A DNA stretch of 64,000 nucleotides. It comes from Leptobrachium leishanense. Its lineage: Eukaryota; Chordata; Amphibia; Anura; Megophryidae. The notes below the pieces were generated by a model, which made no database searches, was not told where the DNA came from, and saw only the letters and a list, made by a program, of their open reading frames with translations. The stretch covers positions 51,040,101 through 51,104,100 of the forward strand of contig CM019071.1 of NCBI GenBank assembly GCA_009667805.1, read 5' to 3'. The position numbers and the translations under genes were made by a program. The number at the start of each line of letters is the position of its first letter. The stretch's first letter is position 1. Positions 34,231 to 46,502 of this stretch are shown piece by piece.

Positions 34231-35917
34231 GCTTGAGTTCCAACGAATGAATACAGTGAACTTAGTTTATTTTTATTGAGTAGCAATTTATATATAGAGA
34301 TTGCTGTTATTTTGCAGTGATTTAAAACAAGCTACAAGAGATACGACTTCATGACTGTCTTCCTTTGCAGTTACGAAAAGTAATGGTGTGATGTTGAGAA
34401 GATAGATGTTCAAAAAGCAAATAGTGGCAAGATAATTACAGCATTAATTTCTAGAAAGTGTTATTCCACTACCTCATTAGTCTTTGCTCGACTGTTTTCA
34501 GGAAAAGGACATATCCCAATTTTGAACTCAGTATTGTTATGGAAATTTTGGTCTTTGCGCACAAAGTCCTGGTGCACTAAAAAGGTACACTTCAGTATTA
34601 AAGTGCACCCAGTACAAACAAATCCGTTGCTATAAAAAACACGCTATATTCAGTTCTTTCTGTATAAGGCACAAAGTACTTCTCTATCCCAGAAAGAATG
34701 AGACAGACACGCTGCTTCAAGCTAGAAATCCTCTGGCCAAGTGGGGCCATGAGCCCCTGGTCTGCTTAATTTAATAGACAATAGGACCACACCCAGTGGC
34801 TAACTGGCTTTACAATCAGGAACCAGTTAGACCGGTAATTACATTTACATATCAACAGGACAGGGGAGTGGACTGGGATGACCGACCAGCACCCTGTACA
34901 TGACACATCCCTGAGTCATGTAAGCCATGCCTGTCCAACCATCCCCCATCACTGTCAGTATGGACCCCATTCAATACTGATCAAATCTGATCAGTATTAA
35001 GTGAAGATCAGTCTACTTGTTCTTATGGATTTGTGACATATATCTGCAGAGACATTCAGTTATTGTCAGTACACGGTACCAGTGTACAGACAAGGCTTAA
35101 ATGTCTTAAAAGCAGGTATGTCTCTAAACCCAAAAGAAGGTTTTCATACTGACGGTTTTGCCGCTGGTTTGGATTTAAAACCAAGTACACTCTGCTAGAG
35201 CGTTTCTCCATTCAAATCCAATACAGGGAGACAGATGACAACTTATAAAAACACACACATCCTAGAATATAATGTCCACAAAATAAAATTTCCACAACAG
35301 TATCCTCTTCTTTCAACTGTTCCTTTGACTGCCGGTTGTAAGAGACTTTACCGCACTTAAGAACCACAATTGTCTCCCGTTAGGTTTTTGCGCCAGTCAA
35401 AGTCAATCTGCGTATACATGCTGCAGCAATAAAAAAAAAAACACAGCCTCTCCATTTTATTGTTTGGGTATACGTGGAATGTGTAACTATACGTTGCTGC
35501 ATATTTTTTTTTTTTTGGGCTGGTGTATTTGGGTTCGTCCAGGTCGTTCAGATTTGCCGTTACCACCAGCTTCTCAACAACGTTAAAGTTATGCACGCAA
35601 ACGTTGTGCGTTAAATTTTGCACATAGATTGTGCTCTGGTACGCGGATGGTATTTAAGTATAGGACACGCACAGTACATTATGCTCATGCAGGATTCGCG
35701 CAGGTTCACCTGCGTTAGACGTTAACGCGCATTTTGTGCACTGGGATTGTAATACGACGTTCTGCGCAAAGTGTTTTGCCCCTCGCATTAATGCATTTTT
35801 GCGTACGTGTTACAAATTACGTGAAGAATGTAATAAGCCCCAGGTTGTTAAGGTGAAGGGAGCATCTGGATTCCAACGACGGCCAGTTTAGCTCTTTTAA
35901 CATTGGATATAAAAGAG
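34231..35917. other. Unassigned sequence
   Basis: No gene recognised. 35640-35830 is CpG-rich with 'gcgtta', 'cgcgca', 'acgtt' words like the 63605-63730 stretch, possibly transposon ends. 35845-35905 is a short relic of the LINE seen at 108-896 ('cagtttagctcttttaaca'). Confidence 0.35.
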
Positions 35918-36059
35918 TGCAATATCTGTGTGGCGCCACTAGATGGCTCTATTGTCAAAATAGGGAACGGTGAGATTCACAAAGGAAACAGACTGTATAT
36001 CGCTTTAATCTGATCAAGATAACTGGGTCAAAAAAATGATATAATAAAATTAAAAAATA

Positions 36060-36757
36060 ATAAAAATGGTTGAGGTGGTACCGCTGGATCCCCCTGGGCC
36101 TGCTGTGTGTGCGGAGCCTGAGTGAAGGTGCCGTGGGGACCAGCACTTCCGGTGCAGAGGACTCCCTCGAATTTGGCCGTTTGAGGTACGACAGCGCCGG
36201 CCTCTGGGGGTAAGCTGACGGACGGGGAGTCACTATATCTCCCCCCCCTGCTACACGCGACGCTCTTCCTCTGCCCACCTGGTCCCACCACATCCCGGCC
36301 CACAGCGTGGCGACCCGTATCTGCGGCACCCGGAACAACTGGGGAAGGGGGAAGTAGCCCACAGGCACCCCCCACGTGGAGTGGAGGCTGTGATCGACGC
36401 CGCTGTGAGGCTCGAGGGCTGAGTCGAGCCCACCCGACCTTCCCTTGGATAGAGGGTCTCCGGAGCTGGCACATTTGGCACCCCACTCTGAAGCAGACAG
36501 CTGTCCCCATCATCTCTCAGAAGTACCTATATGCCCTTAAACGTTAAAAAAAAAAAAAAAAAAAAAAGGGGTACAAGAAACATAATTTACCGTGACATCC
36601 TGGGGGGCTGATTGGTGCTGGAGCTGCCTCTATCAGTTTAGCCAGTACAATCTAACGAGCGACCACATGGATATGTAGCTCATGCGGTCAGCGCTGAACT
36701 CTTCTCAATCCAACGGCTACTAAAGGATAACCGAGGCATATTTTCTGCGGCTCTAAA
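36060..36757 (+). promoter_or_regulatory. GC-rich leader before L1 ORF1
   Basis: The GC-rich segment 36060-36535 ends in a 23-25 nt A-run (36545-36569), followed by about 190 bp up to the ORF1 start at 36758. The 190 bp is the probable L1 5' UTR. Whether the GC-rich part is also L1 leader/promoter or a separate poly(A)-ended insertion is unclear. Confidence 0.4.
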
Positions 36758-37711
36758 ATGGCACCCCCCAAGGCACAGCGAGTGTTGGATCCCCCAAAGT
36801 CAGCTCGGAAGGAACGTAATAAGGAGGCGCAGGATAGCGGATCCCTGCGGCAGGCGCTGGCCCACGACCCGGACGGGTCGCCCGCGGCGCAACCAGACCT
36901 CTCTGACTCGCTGCCACCCTCAGAGAGCAGATTACATGCTATGCTACAGGACTTGCGCTCAACTATACAAGCGGACATCAGGGGAGCGCTGCAGGAGTTG
37001 AGCCGTGACGTTCAGGACTTGGGAGAACGCACTGATACCTTGGAAACCAAGGCGGATGACTTATGCTTAGCCCACAATGATCTGGTAGACCGCCATCTGG
37101 CCCTGCAAGCGGCCCATGAAGCTCTGGCACTTAAAGTAGCTGACGTAGAAGACCGCTCCCGGCGTAATAATATCAGAATCAGAGGTATCGCAGAAGCAGT
37201 CACTCTAGCGGACTTACATCCATATCTCCTGGAGTTGTTTCAAGTTTTGCTGCCAGAGGCTACACCACACGACCTACTTCTGGATCGAGCGCATCGCTTA
37301 CCGCGAGCAAAAAACCTACCAACGTCGGTGGCTCGTGATGTCATTATCCGGGTTCACTTTTTCCACATCAAGGAAGCTCTGATGTCAGCGTCACGGAAGT
37401 CCATGCCTTTAGCTGCCCCTTATGCTGCTATCTCCTTTTTCGCTGACTTATCGGCTTTGACCATGTCTAAACGACGAGAGTTTTCATCCCTCACCAAGCT
37501 TCTCCGCAATCATAAATTGGCGTACAGATGGGGGTTCCCAGCGAAGCTCTTGATATGGAAGGATGGTATCCTAAATGTTGTTCCTGATGTTGCCACTGGA
37601 TTACAATTCCTGAAGGACTGGAATATTCTGGCTGATTTTTCGCCTCCGCGTGAGCCTTCCTCATCACCGATTAAAGTCTCACCGGAATGGCATAGAGTCC
37701 GACCTAAATGA
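36758..37711 (+). CDS. L1 ORF1 protein (RNA-binding chaperone), intact
   Basis: The 317-residue frame has the L1 ORF1p plan. It starts with a basic Pro-rich N-terminus, then a heptad-rich coiled coil (about residues 55-132), the junction motif 'EDRSRRNNIRIRGI' (131-144), an RRM-like region including 'LLLDRAHRLPR' (about 173-183), and a C-terminal domain with 'FFADLSALTMSKRREF'. In other L1s this protein trimerises through the coiled coil, coats the element's RNA and aids reverse transcription. It is uninterrupted, and the start is the first ATG after the leader. ORF2 begins about 415 bp downstream. Confidence 0.85.
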   Translation: MAPPKAQRVLDPPKSARKERNKEAQDSGSLRQALAHDPDGSPAAQPDLSDSLPPSESRLHAMLQDLRSTIQADIRGALQELSRDVQDLGERTDTLETKADDLCLAHNDLVDRHLALQAAHEALALKVADVEDRSRRNNIRIRGIAEAVTLADLHPYLLELFQVLLPEATPHDLLLDRAHRLPRAKNLPTSVARDVIIRVHFFHIKEALMSASRKSMPLAAPYAAISFFADLSALTMSKRREFSSLTKLLRNHKLAYRWGFPAKLLIWKDGILNVVPDVATGLQFLKDWNILADFSPPREPSSSPIKVSPEWHRVRPK

Positions 37712-38125
37712 TGGGTGTCTCCTTTCCTGTGCCACGTGGAAGACGTGGTTCCTCCTCACGATCGCCTCGGGACTCTGTTTTTTTTGGTTCAGCGCTGAGT
37801 TCTTGCGTTGAGCTCTGTGTAGCAGACGTCCCCTCGTCCCCCGGTTGAGTCTCCTTAGCTGATATTTTTCGCTTCTTACTGCCACTAGGAATGACTCATT
37901 CTTGCTGTATCTCTGGGATACAGCAGTGTTTGGTTTGTTTGTCTTATGTTTTTGCCTTTTTCAGTTTTTTTCCCTTTTCTTTTTCGTTCCTTTTCCCTTT
38001 TTTATTTTTATTTAATTATTTGTCTGTTGATATGCTCTTAAGGCCATGGCCTTCACATTCCTCATGTCTCCTCGATAGTACTTTTCATCCGACTATGCAT
38101 ACTATAACGTTGTGGTTATTTATTC

Positions 38126-41100
38126 ATGAGTAAACCTCAGTTCAGTATTTTTTCAATGAATGTTAGGGGGCTGAATGTTCCGTTTAAAAGACATGCTCTG
38201 TTTCGGGATTTACATAAAACTAAGCCAGCGATAGTCTGTGTGCAGGAGACGCATTTTAGCACAGTGCGCACCCCCCATTTGCGATCCGCTATGTACCCTG
38301 TTTCTTTTCATTCTACTGCCCAGACGAAGTCTAGGGGTGTCTCGGTTCTCTTTCACAAAGACTGGGTCTTTAAATGCTCAAACCAATATATAGACCCACT
38401 GGGCCGCCTTTTGATTTTGGTGGGCACTATGAATGAACTTCCAATTACGGTTGCAAATCTGTACTTGCCTAATGTCAACCCAGTATGCTTTCTTAAAAAA
38501 GCTTATAGTAAGATTAAGAAGTTGATGGAGGGGTCTCTTTTCATGTGTGGTGATTTTAATTGTGTGCCGGATACGGCTCTGGATACACGCCCAGGCCAGA
38601 ACCGTCCACAGCCTCGTAAACAGCTCCCCTCTAGCCGTCAACTAACTGACTTTTTATGATCCTCTGACTTATATGACGCATGGAGAATTAGCAACCCCTC
38701 AACTAGGGACTTCACTTTTTTCTCACCAGTTCACTCATCTTATAGCCGCATTGACCTATGTCTGATACATGGTTCTACAGTCCCTCGCCTCCTAGCAGCT
38801 CGTATCGGCTCCATAACGTGGTCTGATCATGCTCCTATAAAGATGGACTTCGAAGCTGACTATCCAGCTAGGGGATGGGGACCTGGCGTCTAAACGACTC
38901 GCTTATAGTTAGTGGCGCTGATGTGTCTGATACATCGGCGGTGTTACGGGAATACTTTGCATTAAATGTGACGGAAGACGTAACCATATCATCGGCCTGG
39001 TTGGCGCATAAAGCAGTGGTGAGGGGCCATTTGATTCAGAGAGGGGCTACACGGAAAAGGGCGTTCAATACCCAGATGACTTCAATACAGCGGCAAATAT
39101 CTGACTTGGAAGCCCAACATAAATCTAACCCCACACCTGACCTCTTGTCCCGACTGACGACCCTTCGACGGGATCTGATCCAGATGACGTTACAGTCCTC
39201 TGAACGGGCCATACGACGCTTAAATCTCACCCAATATACCCAGGGCAACAAAGCTGGCAGGTTACTGGCATCTAAATTGAAATCTAAAAGACTACAAACC
39301 AAAATTCCTTACCTATTAGATAATGGAGGGGATAGGATTTACAACCCATTAAAAATTTCAGAGGAATTTGCCAACTTCTACGCCTCTTTATATAACCTAA
39401 AATCAGATCCTGCGACTCACGACCCAGACCCAGATGAGATAACTCAATTCCTTCAGGAAGTAGAACTCCCTTCCCTATCCCGATCACAAGCGCCAGAGTT
39501 GCTGGTTCCGTTCACAGAGGAAGAGGTGCATAAGGCCGTTAAGGCTCTTCCAAAGAACAAGGCCCCTGGGCCGGACGGTTTTTCTAATTTATATTATCAG
39601 ACCTTCGCAGACATTCTAATACCAACCCTCACGGGACTTTTCAACCATATCAAATCCACAGGTGTAATACCCCCGGAAATGCTTCAAGCTACTATTATAA
39701 CATTACCTAAACCTGGCAAATCCCCGACCAGCTGTGCGAATTTTCGTCCTATATCCTTATTAAATGTGGATGCTAAGCTATACGCTAAACTGTTGGCGTC
39801 TAGAATGGCTACTTTGCTGCCTTTCTTGGTATCAGCGGAACAAACCGGGTTTGTGACTGGTAGACAGACATGTGACAACACCCAACGTTTCTATAACATA
39901 ATCGATATCGCCTATAGAACCAATACAACTGGGCTTCTCCTGGCACTGGATGCAGAGAAGGCATTTGACCGCCTACATTGGGGCTATATGCGTAAGGCAT
40001 TAGAAGTCTTTGGTTTCCCTGCCCTATTTATTGATAGTATCATGAGCCTGTATTCCCTTCCAACGGCAAAGGTCCTGGCATCTGGGTTTCTTTCCTCCTC
40101 ATTCTCTATTACCAATGGCACCAGGCAGGGGTGTCCACTCTCCCCACTCATCTTTGTTTTGGCATTGGAGCCCTTGGCCTCACGAATCAGGCGGGACACT
40201 TCCATCTCTGGCATATCTACACCAGATGGAATTCATAAATTAGCTCTGTTCGCGGATGATATTTTGATTTTTCTTACCTCCCCTGAAACTTCTTTACCAT
40301 CTCTGATGCGTCAGCTGACTTCATATGGCCTGGTCTCCTATTATAAAAACAATGTGAGTAAGACGCAGGCACTGCCGCTACATGTTGATGATTTCTCACT
40401 CTCCACTTTAAAGGCCTTGTATCCATTCGACTGGAGAACGACCTCTTTGAAATATCTAGGTATTTCTCTTACCAAATCCAGGGGCTCTATCCTCAAATAT
40501 AATTATAACCCCCTAATGACTTCTATCTCCTCCCAACTGTCCTCCTGGCTTGATCTGGAGGTCTCTTGGATGGGACGTATGGCAGCTCTGAAAATGTGTA
40601 TCCTACCCCAGATTCTTTATTTTTTCAGGAACATCCCAGTTTTTATCCTGGCACATATGTTGCTACGTATGCAAAAAATGCTGCAGGCACACATATGGAA
40701 AGGGAGGCCTCCGCGCATTCCAGCTTCCACACTTAACGCGACTAGACGTAGGGGGGGGGCTAGGCTTTATAAACGTTACTGCATACTACAGAGCAGCTCT
40801 ATTGGCTCAGCTCCTGTCCTCCATGTCCCAGCGAGACACCCCTTTATGGTTACGAATGGAGAATGCTTACATTGCTCCTTTTCGAGTTCACGACCTGATG
40901 TGGTTTGAGAAGCTCCCACACCACACATTGGAGGGTCTCTTGCCTTCCACATCCCTTTCCCTTATGTCATGGCGGTTATGGGGTAGACGTCTCGTACGAC
41001 CTTTCTCATTGCTCAGCTTAGCTCCATTGCGCTTCCTCTGCCGCACTGTCCAAGACCTGAACCTTGACCGGTGGTTCCAATTAGGTCTTACACATATTCA

Positions 41101-41926
41101 TCAACTTTTTACATCCTCTTCCATTAAAACCTTCCAGGACATAGCACGCGAGTTTGCTCTTCCCGCTAGTGAATGTTTCAAGTACCTTAGGGTAAAACAT
41201 GCACTGAATCAACGGGGTATTTCCTCCCTTGCAGCGACGGAGATTACAGCCTTCCACAGGTTGTGCTTAAGTAAAAAAGTTACGAAAAAGCCTTTGTCTC
41301 TATGTTATGACCGTTTATTGTCTGCGAACCCCAGTAAGAAACTACCGTATATGATTAGATGGGACAAGGATCTGTCGTTCGAGTCTTCTAAGGAGGACTG
41401 GTTCTACACCACGGAAACGGTCTATAAATATACCAGGAGCACTAATCTCCGGGAGGCACATCTTAAACTATTATATAGATGGTACATGACCCCGAATCGC
41501 GTGGCTCATATACCCGGGCACTCCAGTATATGCTGGCGCTGTGGCACCAGTGTCGGTTCCATCCTGCATATCTTTTGGCAATGTCCGCTGCTAGCTACCT
41601 TCTGGGGGAAAATTTGCAGACTGATATCTCACTGTACCGGCATATCTATGCCTCTGTGCCCTAAACAATACCTCTTACATATGCTTCCAATCACTATTCA
41701 ACAGCGACATAGAGGCATCATATCGATAATACTTAGCGTAGCTAAATCTACTATAGCACGCCATTGGCTTTCTCAAGCTAGTCCCTCAATGAGAGAAGTC
41801 ATGTTATCATTGGAGAATGTTTGTCTGTACGAGGAAATGTACCACAGGGCCGTAAACTCTCTCAGCGTGTTTCAAGACATGTGGGAAGGATGGGAACTCT
41901 TTGTAAAGTCTGGAAAACTGATATAA
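38126..41926 (+). pseudogene. L1 ORF2 (endonuclease-reverse transcriptase), three lesions
   Basis: ORF2 nicks target DNA and primes reverse transcription there. The endonuclease domain starts 'FSIFSMNVRGLNVPFKRHAL', with 'CVQETHF' and 'MCGDFNCVPD'. It continues in the same frame after a TGA at 38657-38659, including 'SSYSRIDLCLIHGS' and 'ITWSDHAPI'. A frameshift near 38870-38890 (GGGG run) moves to the RT frame, with 'KNKAPGPDGFSNLYYQTF', 'PISLLNVDAKLYAKLLASRM', 'NGTRQGCPLSPLIF', and the catalytic FADD at about 40249-40260. A second frameshift falls in the nine-G run near 40750. The C-terminal frame runs to 41926 and includes 'CWRCG...HIFWQC', the Cys/His motif. Two of the three lesions are in homopolymers and could be sequencing errors. 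Confidence 0.85.
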
Positions 41927-42350
41927 TTTTCTTCTAAATTTTATAAAGGATATATTTAATGAGGACACAGTATTAATATTGCCGTTTGTGGACCTCACTG
42001 AGCATATGCATAAGGATTTTATTTCTGACTCCCCCCCCTTTTTTTTTTTTCTTTCTCTCTCCCCCTCTCTCTTTTTTTCTCCCCTTAACTCTGTGCACTC
42101 TTCTGATTTGTGTATTGGGTTATGTTCTACAGTGTTATAAATTTTATTGTGTTTTAGTTTAACTTAGGAAAATTTGGTTCAACAGTTTGCCTATGTTGCA
42201 AAGCTTATGTTATTGTTAGAATGGATAACTGCAGGATGCTGCGTGATCCTCCTTTTTCATTACCCCAATCTTGGGGATGTCTGGCATCTGTTTCTTCTAT
42301 GTGAACCTTAATAAAAATTTTATATACAAAAAAAAAAAAAAAAAAAAAAA

Positions 42351-42950
42351 TAAATCAGCAATGAAATAAAAGTGTATACAAAATATACTCTGAAACTCTA
42401 CAATGAGAGAAAATTAAACAAACACACGTCACACACTACAGTTTGAGGCAGTGAATTGTTATAAAATGTGAGCAAGACTCTTAATCAACTCCAAAAAATA
42501 CTACAAGGTGCCAGCAAAAGATGGTCAATTAACACATAAGGTGCTGGAGATCAGAATTAAAGTGCTGAAAATCACAATTACCGTGCTAGCGATTAGTAGT
42601 TAAAGTGCTAAAAATTAAGCCACTCAGACTTCAAACAAACTGAATTCGCTTAAAGTACCATACAGTGGTGTAAATTGATACTATATAATACTGAGAAATA
42701 GAGAACAAAAGATAAAAATATATTAGAATTGATCAAGGAATATAAGAAAATCGAACAAAAACATATAGACAAACAAGGTGTCTAGAATTAAAACCCAGCA
42801 TATACAAAAGTAAAAAATAGGTCCATGTAAAGTACGATAAAACCAATGGTCTTATAGTCCAAAACGAAAGAAAATAAAAAGCAAAAAATAATAAGAGCTG
42901 TCAATGTTACTTGATACTGGCCGAAGGGAGGATGCAGCAGACGGACAAAC
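42351..42950. other. AT-rich interior of the PLE-like host element
   Basis: It contains short repeats of 'aaagtgctgaaaatca' type between 42540 and 42615. No coding potential recognised. Confidence 0.35.
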
Positions 42951-43392
42951 CAGGAACAACGGCAAATCCCCAAGTCCGATAGAGCCGAAAATCCAGGATA
43001 CAAAAACCGGTGTCAGGCGCTGGCACTTCTCCAAATCAGCTCCTAATCAGGGCTAACCAGCCCGCTTTTTCGTCCTCCAAGGGTCGAATTTGATGAAGGG
43101 ATATATAAAAAATAAACAGAAAAATATTGTGCAGACTGTCTTAATCCAGTGCGAATAAATACAAAGTAGGAGATATAATCACACTCTGAGGTGCCAATTT
43201 AACCAAAAAAGGCACTAAAACACACGCAGATCGGTGGATTTTACATCAGGGGCATCGATTTCCCTATCAGCAGTCCAAGGAGCAGAAATCACGAACCTTG
43301 GAGATGTCTTTCCAGGATATCAAACGGATTAAATCACCAGGAGTCAATCGAGATGAGGCAATCCATAAATGGTTTAATACATAAAGTTAAAG

Positions 43393-43438
43393 CACACCTC
43401 AAACACGTTTCGCTATATAAAGCTTCATCAGTGGGTGT
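43393..43438 (-). ncRNA. Hammerhead ribozyme, complete core
   Basis: On the minus strand: CUGAUGA (plus 43425-43431), stem II GCU/AGC closing an AU-rich loop, GAAA, minimal stem III in 'ACGUGU', U17. Stem I pairs ACACCCA with UG-A-GGUGU, with one bulged A. All core positions are intact. Confidence 0.7.
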
Positions 43439-43439
43439 A

Positions 43440-43765
43440 AAAGTTTTACAGTGTAGGTTCACTGGCTCTGTATATGCGCCTGGGTGTAAATAGGGATACA
43501 CCAAACCCCTTTCACAGGATAAGAAGTGGAAAGCAGGCAAACCACCAGATAAAAAAAACATTTTCTTTTTTTGGATACCAACTGATGAAGCTGCGTTAGC
43601 GGCGAAAGGCGTTTTGGATGTATCTGTTTATTTTATTTTAGTATTAAATCGTTTTTTTTATCTGGTGGTTTGCCTGCTTTCCACTTCTTATCCTGTGAAA
43701 GGGGTTTGGTGTATCCCTATTTACACCCAGGCGCATATACAGAGCCAGTGAACCTACACAGGCTC
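43440..43765. repeat. Inner inverted repeat, ~115-bp arms
   Basis: 'ggttcactggctctgtatat' through 'aaccaccagataaaaaa' (43446-43560) is repeated in reverse complement at 43650-43760. The loop between the arms contains the plus-strand hammerhead at 43572. Confidence 0.85.
43572..43626 (+). ncRNA. Hammerhead ribozyme in the loop of an inverted repeat
   Basis: CUGAUGA is at 43582-43588, stem II is GCUGC/GCGGC with a GUUA loop, and GAAA is at 43604-43607. Stem I is CCAA/UUGG extended by GGAUA/UAUCU across a 3-nt bulge. The predicted cleavage point is after 43613. Stem III is weak (AGGCGU; one of two pairs lost compared with the ACGCGU form). Confidence 0.65.
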
Positions 43766-44470
43766 TTAACCACGTAAGTGCTGCGACCACTTGGCCTTTA
43801 TATTTTGTGGCTTACAATGCTGTACTATGGTGTGCATCTGTTTTATTTCATGTATGGGTCATGCGAGTAACCATTGGTACTTCATGAAGACGGGACGAGG
43901 TCATCCCTGAAGAGACCCATTGTGATCATATTGAGCCTATATTGTACAGGCTCCACCATATGTGAGTTTTATTTTTCCACATATCCACCTGATATTTTTG
44001 TATGGGCATACTGCACCATATATGTGTGTCTTTTGTCTTTGCATGTACTCTGACCTCCACCCAACTCCATTGGACTGAAGTATATACAGGTCATTATTAT
44101 TGTGCTGCATTTTTTCCGCAATATTCTTGGGGTGCACTTCCCCAGATTGTGGTGTTTCTTTTTCCTCCCACGGAAGTGGGGTTTTGTACGAGCGCTGTTC
44201 TCTATTCCCCATTTTCTACATACATTACCTTTCGGGTCTTTTGGGATAGACCCTTCTGAGTGCTTAGCTGCTGTACTGCTCCAATTCTGTGTTTTTCTTC
44301 CCCTCCACCTACTGCCACTCCAGCGCCCCCTTCCTTTGTATTTATAGTATTTTTTATATATCCCTTCATCAAATTCGACCCTTGGAGGATGAAAAAGTGG
44401 GCTGGTTAGCCCTGATTAGAAGCTGATTTGGAGAAGTGCCAGCGCCTGACACCGGTTTTTGTATCCTGGA

Positions 44471-44760
44471 TTTAGCTCTTTTAACATGTCACAATGGTGG
44501 GTCATGTAGTTACATTGTAGCACAAAGCGGCAGAATGAGTTATACAATGTAGTAAGTTTCTGAAGGTGTGTTTGCGGGGTAGCTGCATACACTACATCTC
44601 CTTATTCAATACCCGGCATAAGCATTTGTTGTACAATCTGCTTTGTTACCGCGGGGCTCAGGCAGGATTTGTTACTCTACACGGTACCTAGTTTGGGGTA
44701 AAGTTTAGATGAGAGTTTTTCGATGTGGGGCCAAAGGATAGATTTGGGTTTAACTACATA
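44471..44760 (-). mobile_element. LINE fragment, same family as 108-896
   Basis: 'agctcttttaacatgtcaca' and 'agttacattgtagcacaaag' match 631-690 and onward. The fragment covers the RT C-terminal part only and has stop-generating changes. Its left edge coincides with the end of the PLE-like inverted block. Confidence 0.7.
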
Positions 44761-45151
44761 CCTAGATATTTAAAAGCAGTGACTGCGGTCAACGTGCCAT
44801 TTGATTTTGTCCCGACACATAGATGATACATATGACTTAGTAATGCACAGTCAGGGGTGGGTGAGCTTTTTCTGTCACTTCTGAAGTGTTGTCCTGCTGC
44901 CAAAGAGAAAGAGGTTGGCAAAAGCTTATCCTCAAGCGCATCCTCTCCTCCACGAAAGCTACCTGTCCGAATCTGTATGGAGGCATAGACGTGCAGTCGG
45001 TATATGCAGGGGATACACCGCACGCCACTGATATGAATAATACAATTATCCCAATGTAATAGTCGATGAAATCCTTCAGGCCTGTATTGCAAAGTCCCCA
45101 CTAAGACATGGACACTAAGGTGGAAAACCTGCACCTGCAGGTTTCCCCTTA
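44761..45151. other. Unassigned sequence
   Basis: No feature recognised. A minus-strand open frame (45164-44754) has no recognisable domain. Confidence 0.3.
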
Positions 45152-45840
45152 CAGGGTTATTCAAAGAGCTCCGTATTGCTGGAGAAAGGTAACCGAACAG
45201 TGAAATTCAGTGTTCGGTTACCTTTCCTGGCTATTCGGCTATTTAAAGAGCGGGCAGTTCGCCAAATCCTGGCGAATTGCCTGTACATACGGTGCCTGTT
45301 CGAGGGCAGTGAAATACCCATAGAGAAGCACTGCTTCGTCTATTCAGAGAACACAAACCAGCAGTGAAAGGTTCCCGAAATGCCCTGCCATTCGGTGGTT
45401 TAATTCGGCAGGTTAATTCAGGCGAATCCCATAGGCTTCAATGTTAAAAATATTCCCGTTTTATTCCAATATAGAATATACCATTTATTATAATATTCTG
45501 CAGTAAAAAGTCTCTTTTATTTGTAGTCAATTTTCAGGATTTTTTTGCAAACTTTTTTTCACTTTTTTTTTTATTTTTTTAAATCGTTTTTTCTTTTTTC
45601 TGTAACAGCCCTTTTTATTATCATTCATTGGATTTTATATGTAAATTTCCGACATTTTAACTAGTTTTCACAGTTTCTTTGCAAACAGCGTTTCCCTTTT
45701 CAAACATTCAAGCGTACTGTTTTTTTTCTTCTTCACCTCCTTCGACTGCGGTGTCGAGTTTTTCCGGCGGCTGCTCTGCATGTTATCGGCTCCTGTTCAT
45801 TTTTCTGGTGGTTTTCCGTTTGTTCTAATAAAACAGTCTG
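45152..45840 (+). mobile_element. MITE family M, truncated right end
   Basis: It starts 'cagggttattcaaagagctc', has the 'ggtaaccgaacag...ttcggttacc' subterminal hairpin, a T-rich centre and 'ctgtaacagccctttttatt' (45600). The terminal 'gaataaccctg' is absent. Right limit is approximate. Confidence 0.7.
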
Positions 45841-46502
45841 GTGACATACCGGTATGAGGTCCTGGGACTAGCTGTCATTTAGATGGAAAGTCATCCTCGG
45901 TCTTTGCTGCGCTAGATTGAGGAACAGCAAATCCAAGTCCTTTCTTGAAAATATAAAGAGAAAGCCGTTTCTGCCTGTATGTTGATAATCCAGCACACAC
46001 ATGTAACGCTGTGTGAGATAAGGGACGCCATCTAGAGTTTAGAACCTTTCATCCCAACATTATTTCTGTAAAGGATAAACGAATACATGAATCATTAAAA
46101 CTGAACAGCTTAACATTGCTTTAAATTCTATAACATCTTATTGCAAAATTGGTTTATTACGCTACATTTAAGAGTTTGAAATAAATGTTAATATAGGTTA
46201 ATCCAATGAAAAAATAAGCTTGGTAGTGAAAGGGTTAATAATAGATTCCACAGAATGAGATGATCTATAGAGGATTATTTATGAAGGATTAGGTAATTTT
46301 GTCTGTTTAACTGTAACGTGTCTTATGTTTACTATAAAGAGAATGCACAGTGATACTTTCTACTTGATGTAAAGATGTAATAAAATAATAGCATAGTCTC
46401 CTGTGACCTTCATTGTCCTGTAAATTCTTGTTTTATTACTTTGCATTTGATGGAAAATTTCTTACTTGTGCATTGAAACCGTTTTCTCTTTTCTTGACGC
46501 AG

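Larger units (their letters stand above)
36758..42350 (+). mobile_element. Nearly full-length L1-superfamily LINE
   Basis: It has ORF1, then an ORF2 with apurinic endonuclease, reverse transcriptase and a C-terminal Cys/His region, a pyrimidine-rich 3' UTR (42028-42090), an 'aataaa' and an A-tail of over 20 nt ending near 42350. The layout is that of the L1 superfamily (L1/Tx1 group) of fish and amphibians. ORF1 is intact and ORF2 has only three visible lesions, which suggests a young insertion. I could not identify target-site duplications with confidence. Confidence 0.85.
35918..44470. mobile_element. Hammerhead-bearing PLE-like element, interrupted by an L1
   Basis: The start 'ctgtgtggcgccactagatg' (about 35927) recurs near 52589. 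Block 42955-43110 recurs inverted at 44355-44470, and is also related to 54480-54545. Between the inverted blocks is an inner inverted repeat (43440-43560 against 43650-43765). Hammerheads occur at 43393 (minus) and 43572 (plus). No PLE coding domain remains, so this is a non-autonomous or heavily deleted copy. Outer limits are approximate. Confidence 0.5.
19363..46502 (+). other. Proposed 27-kb intron filled with transposons
   Basis: This interval runs from the donor 'gtaagtga' to the acceptor 'cttttcttgacgcag'. It contains the LINE fragment, AT-rich direct repeats, the hAT/LTR/PLE nest, the L1 and its host element, and one MITE. I found no further exon, but a small phase 0-0 exon could be hidden. 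The region is intronic only if the tail exon at 46503 belongs to this gene. Confidence 0.45.

Noticed and set aside
36028..36513. 161-codon minus-strand frame in the GC-rich block
   Set aside because: High GC content lowers stop frequency. There is no domain, and the block sits directly before L1 ORF1 on the plus strand.
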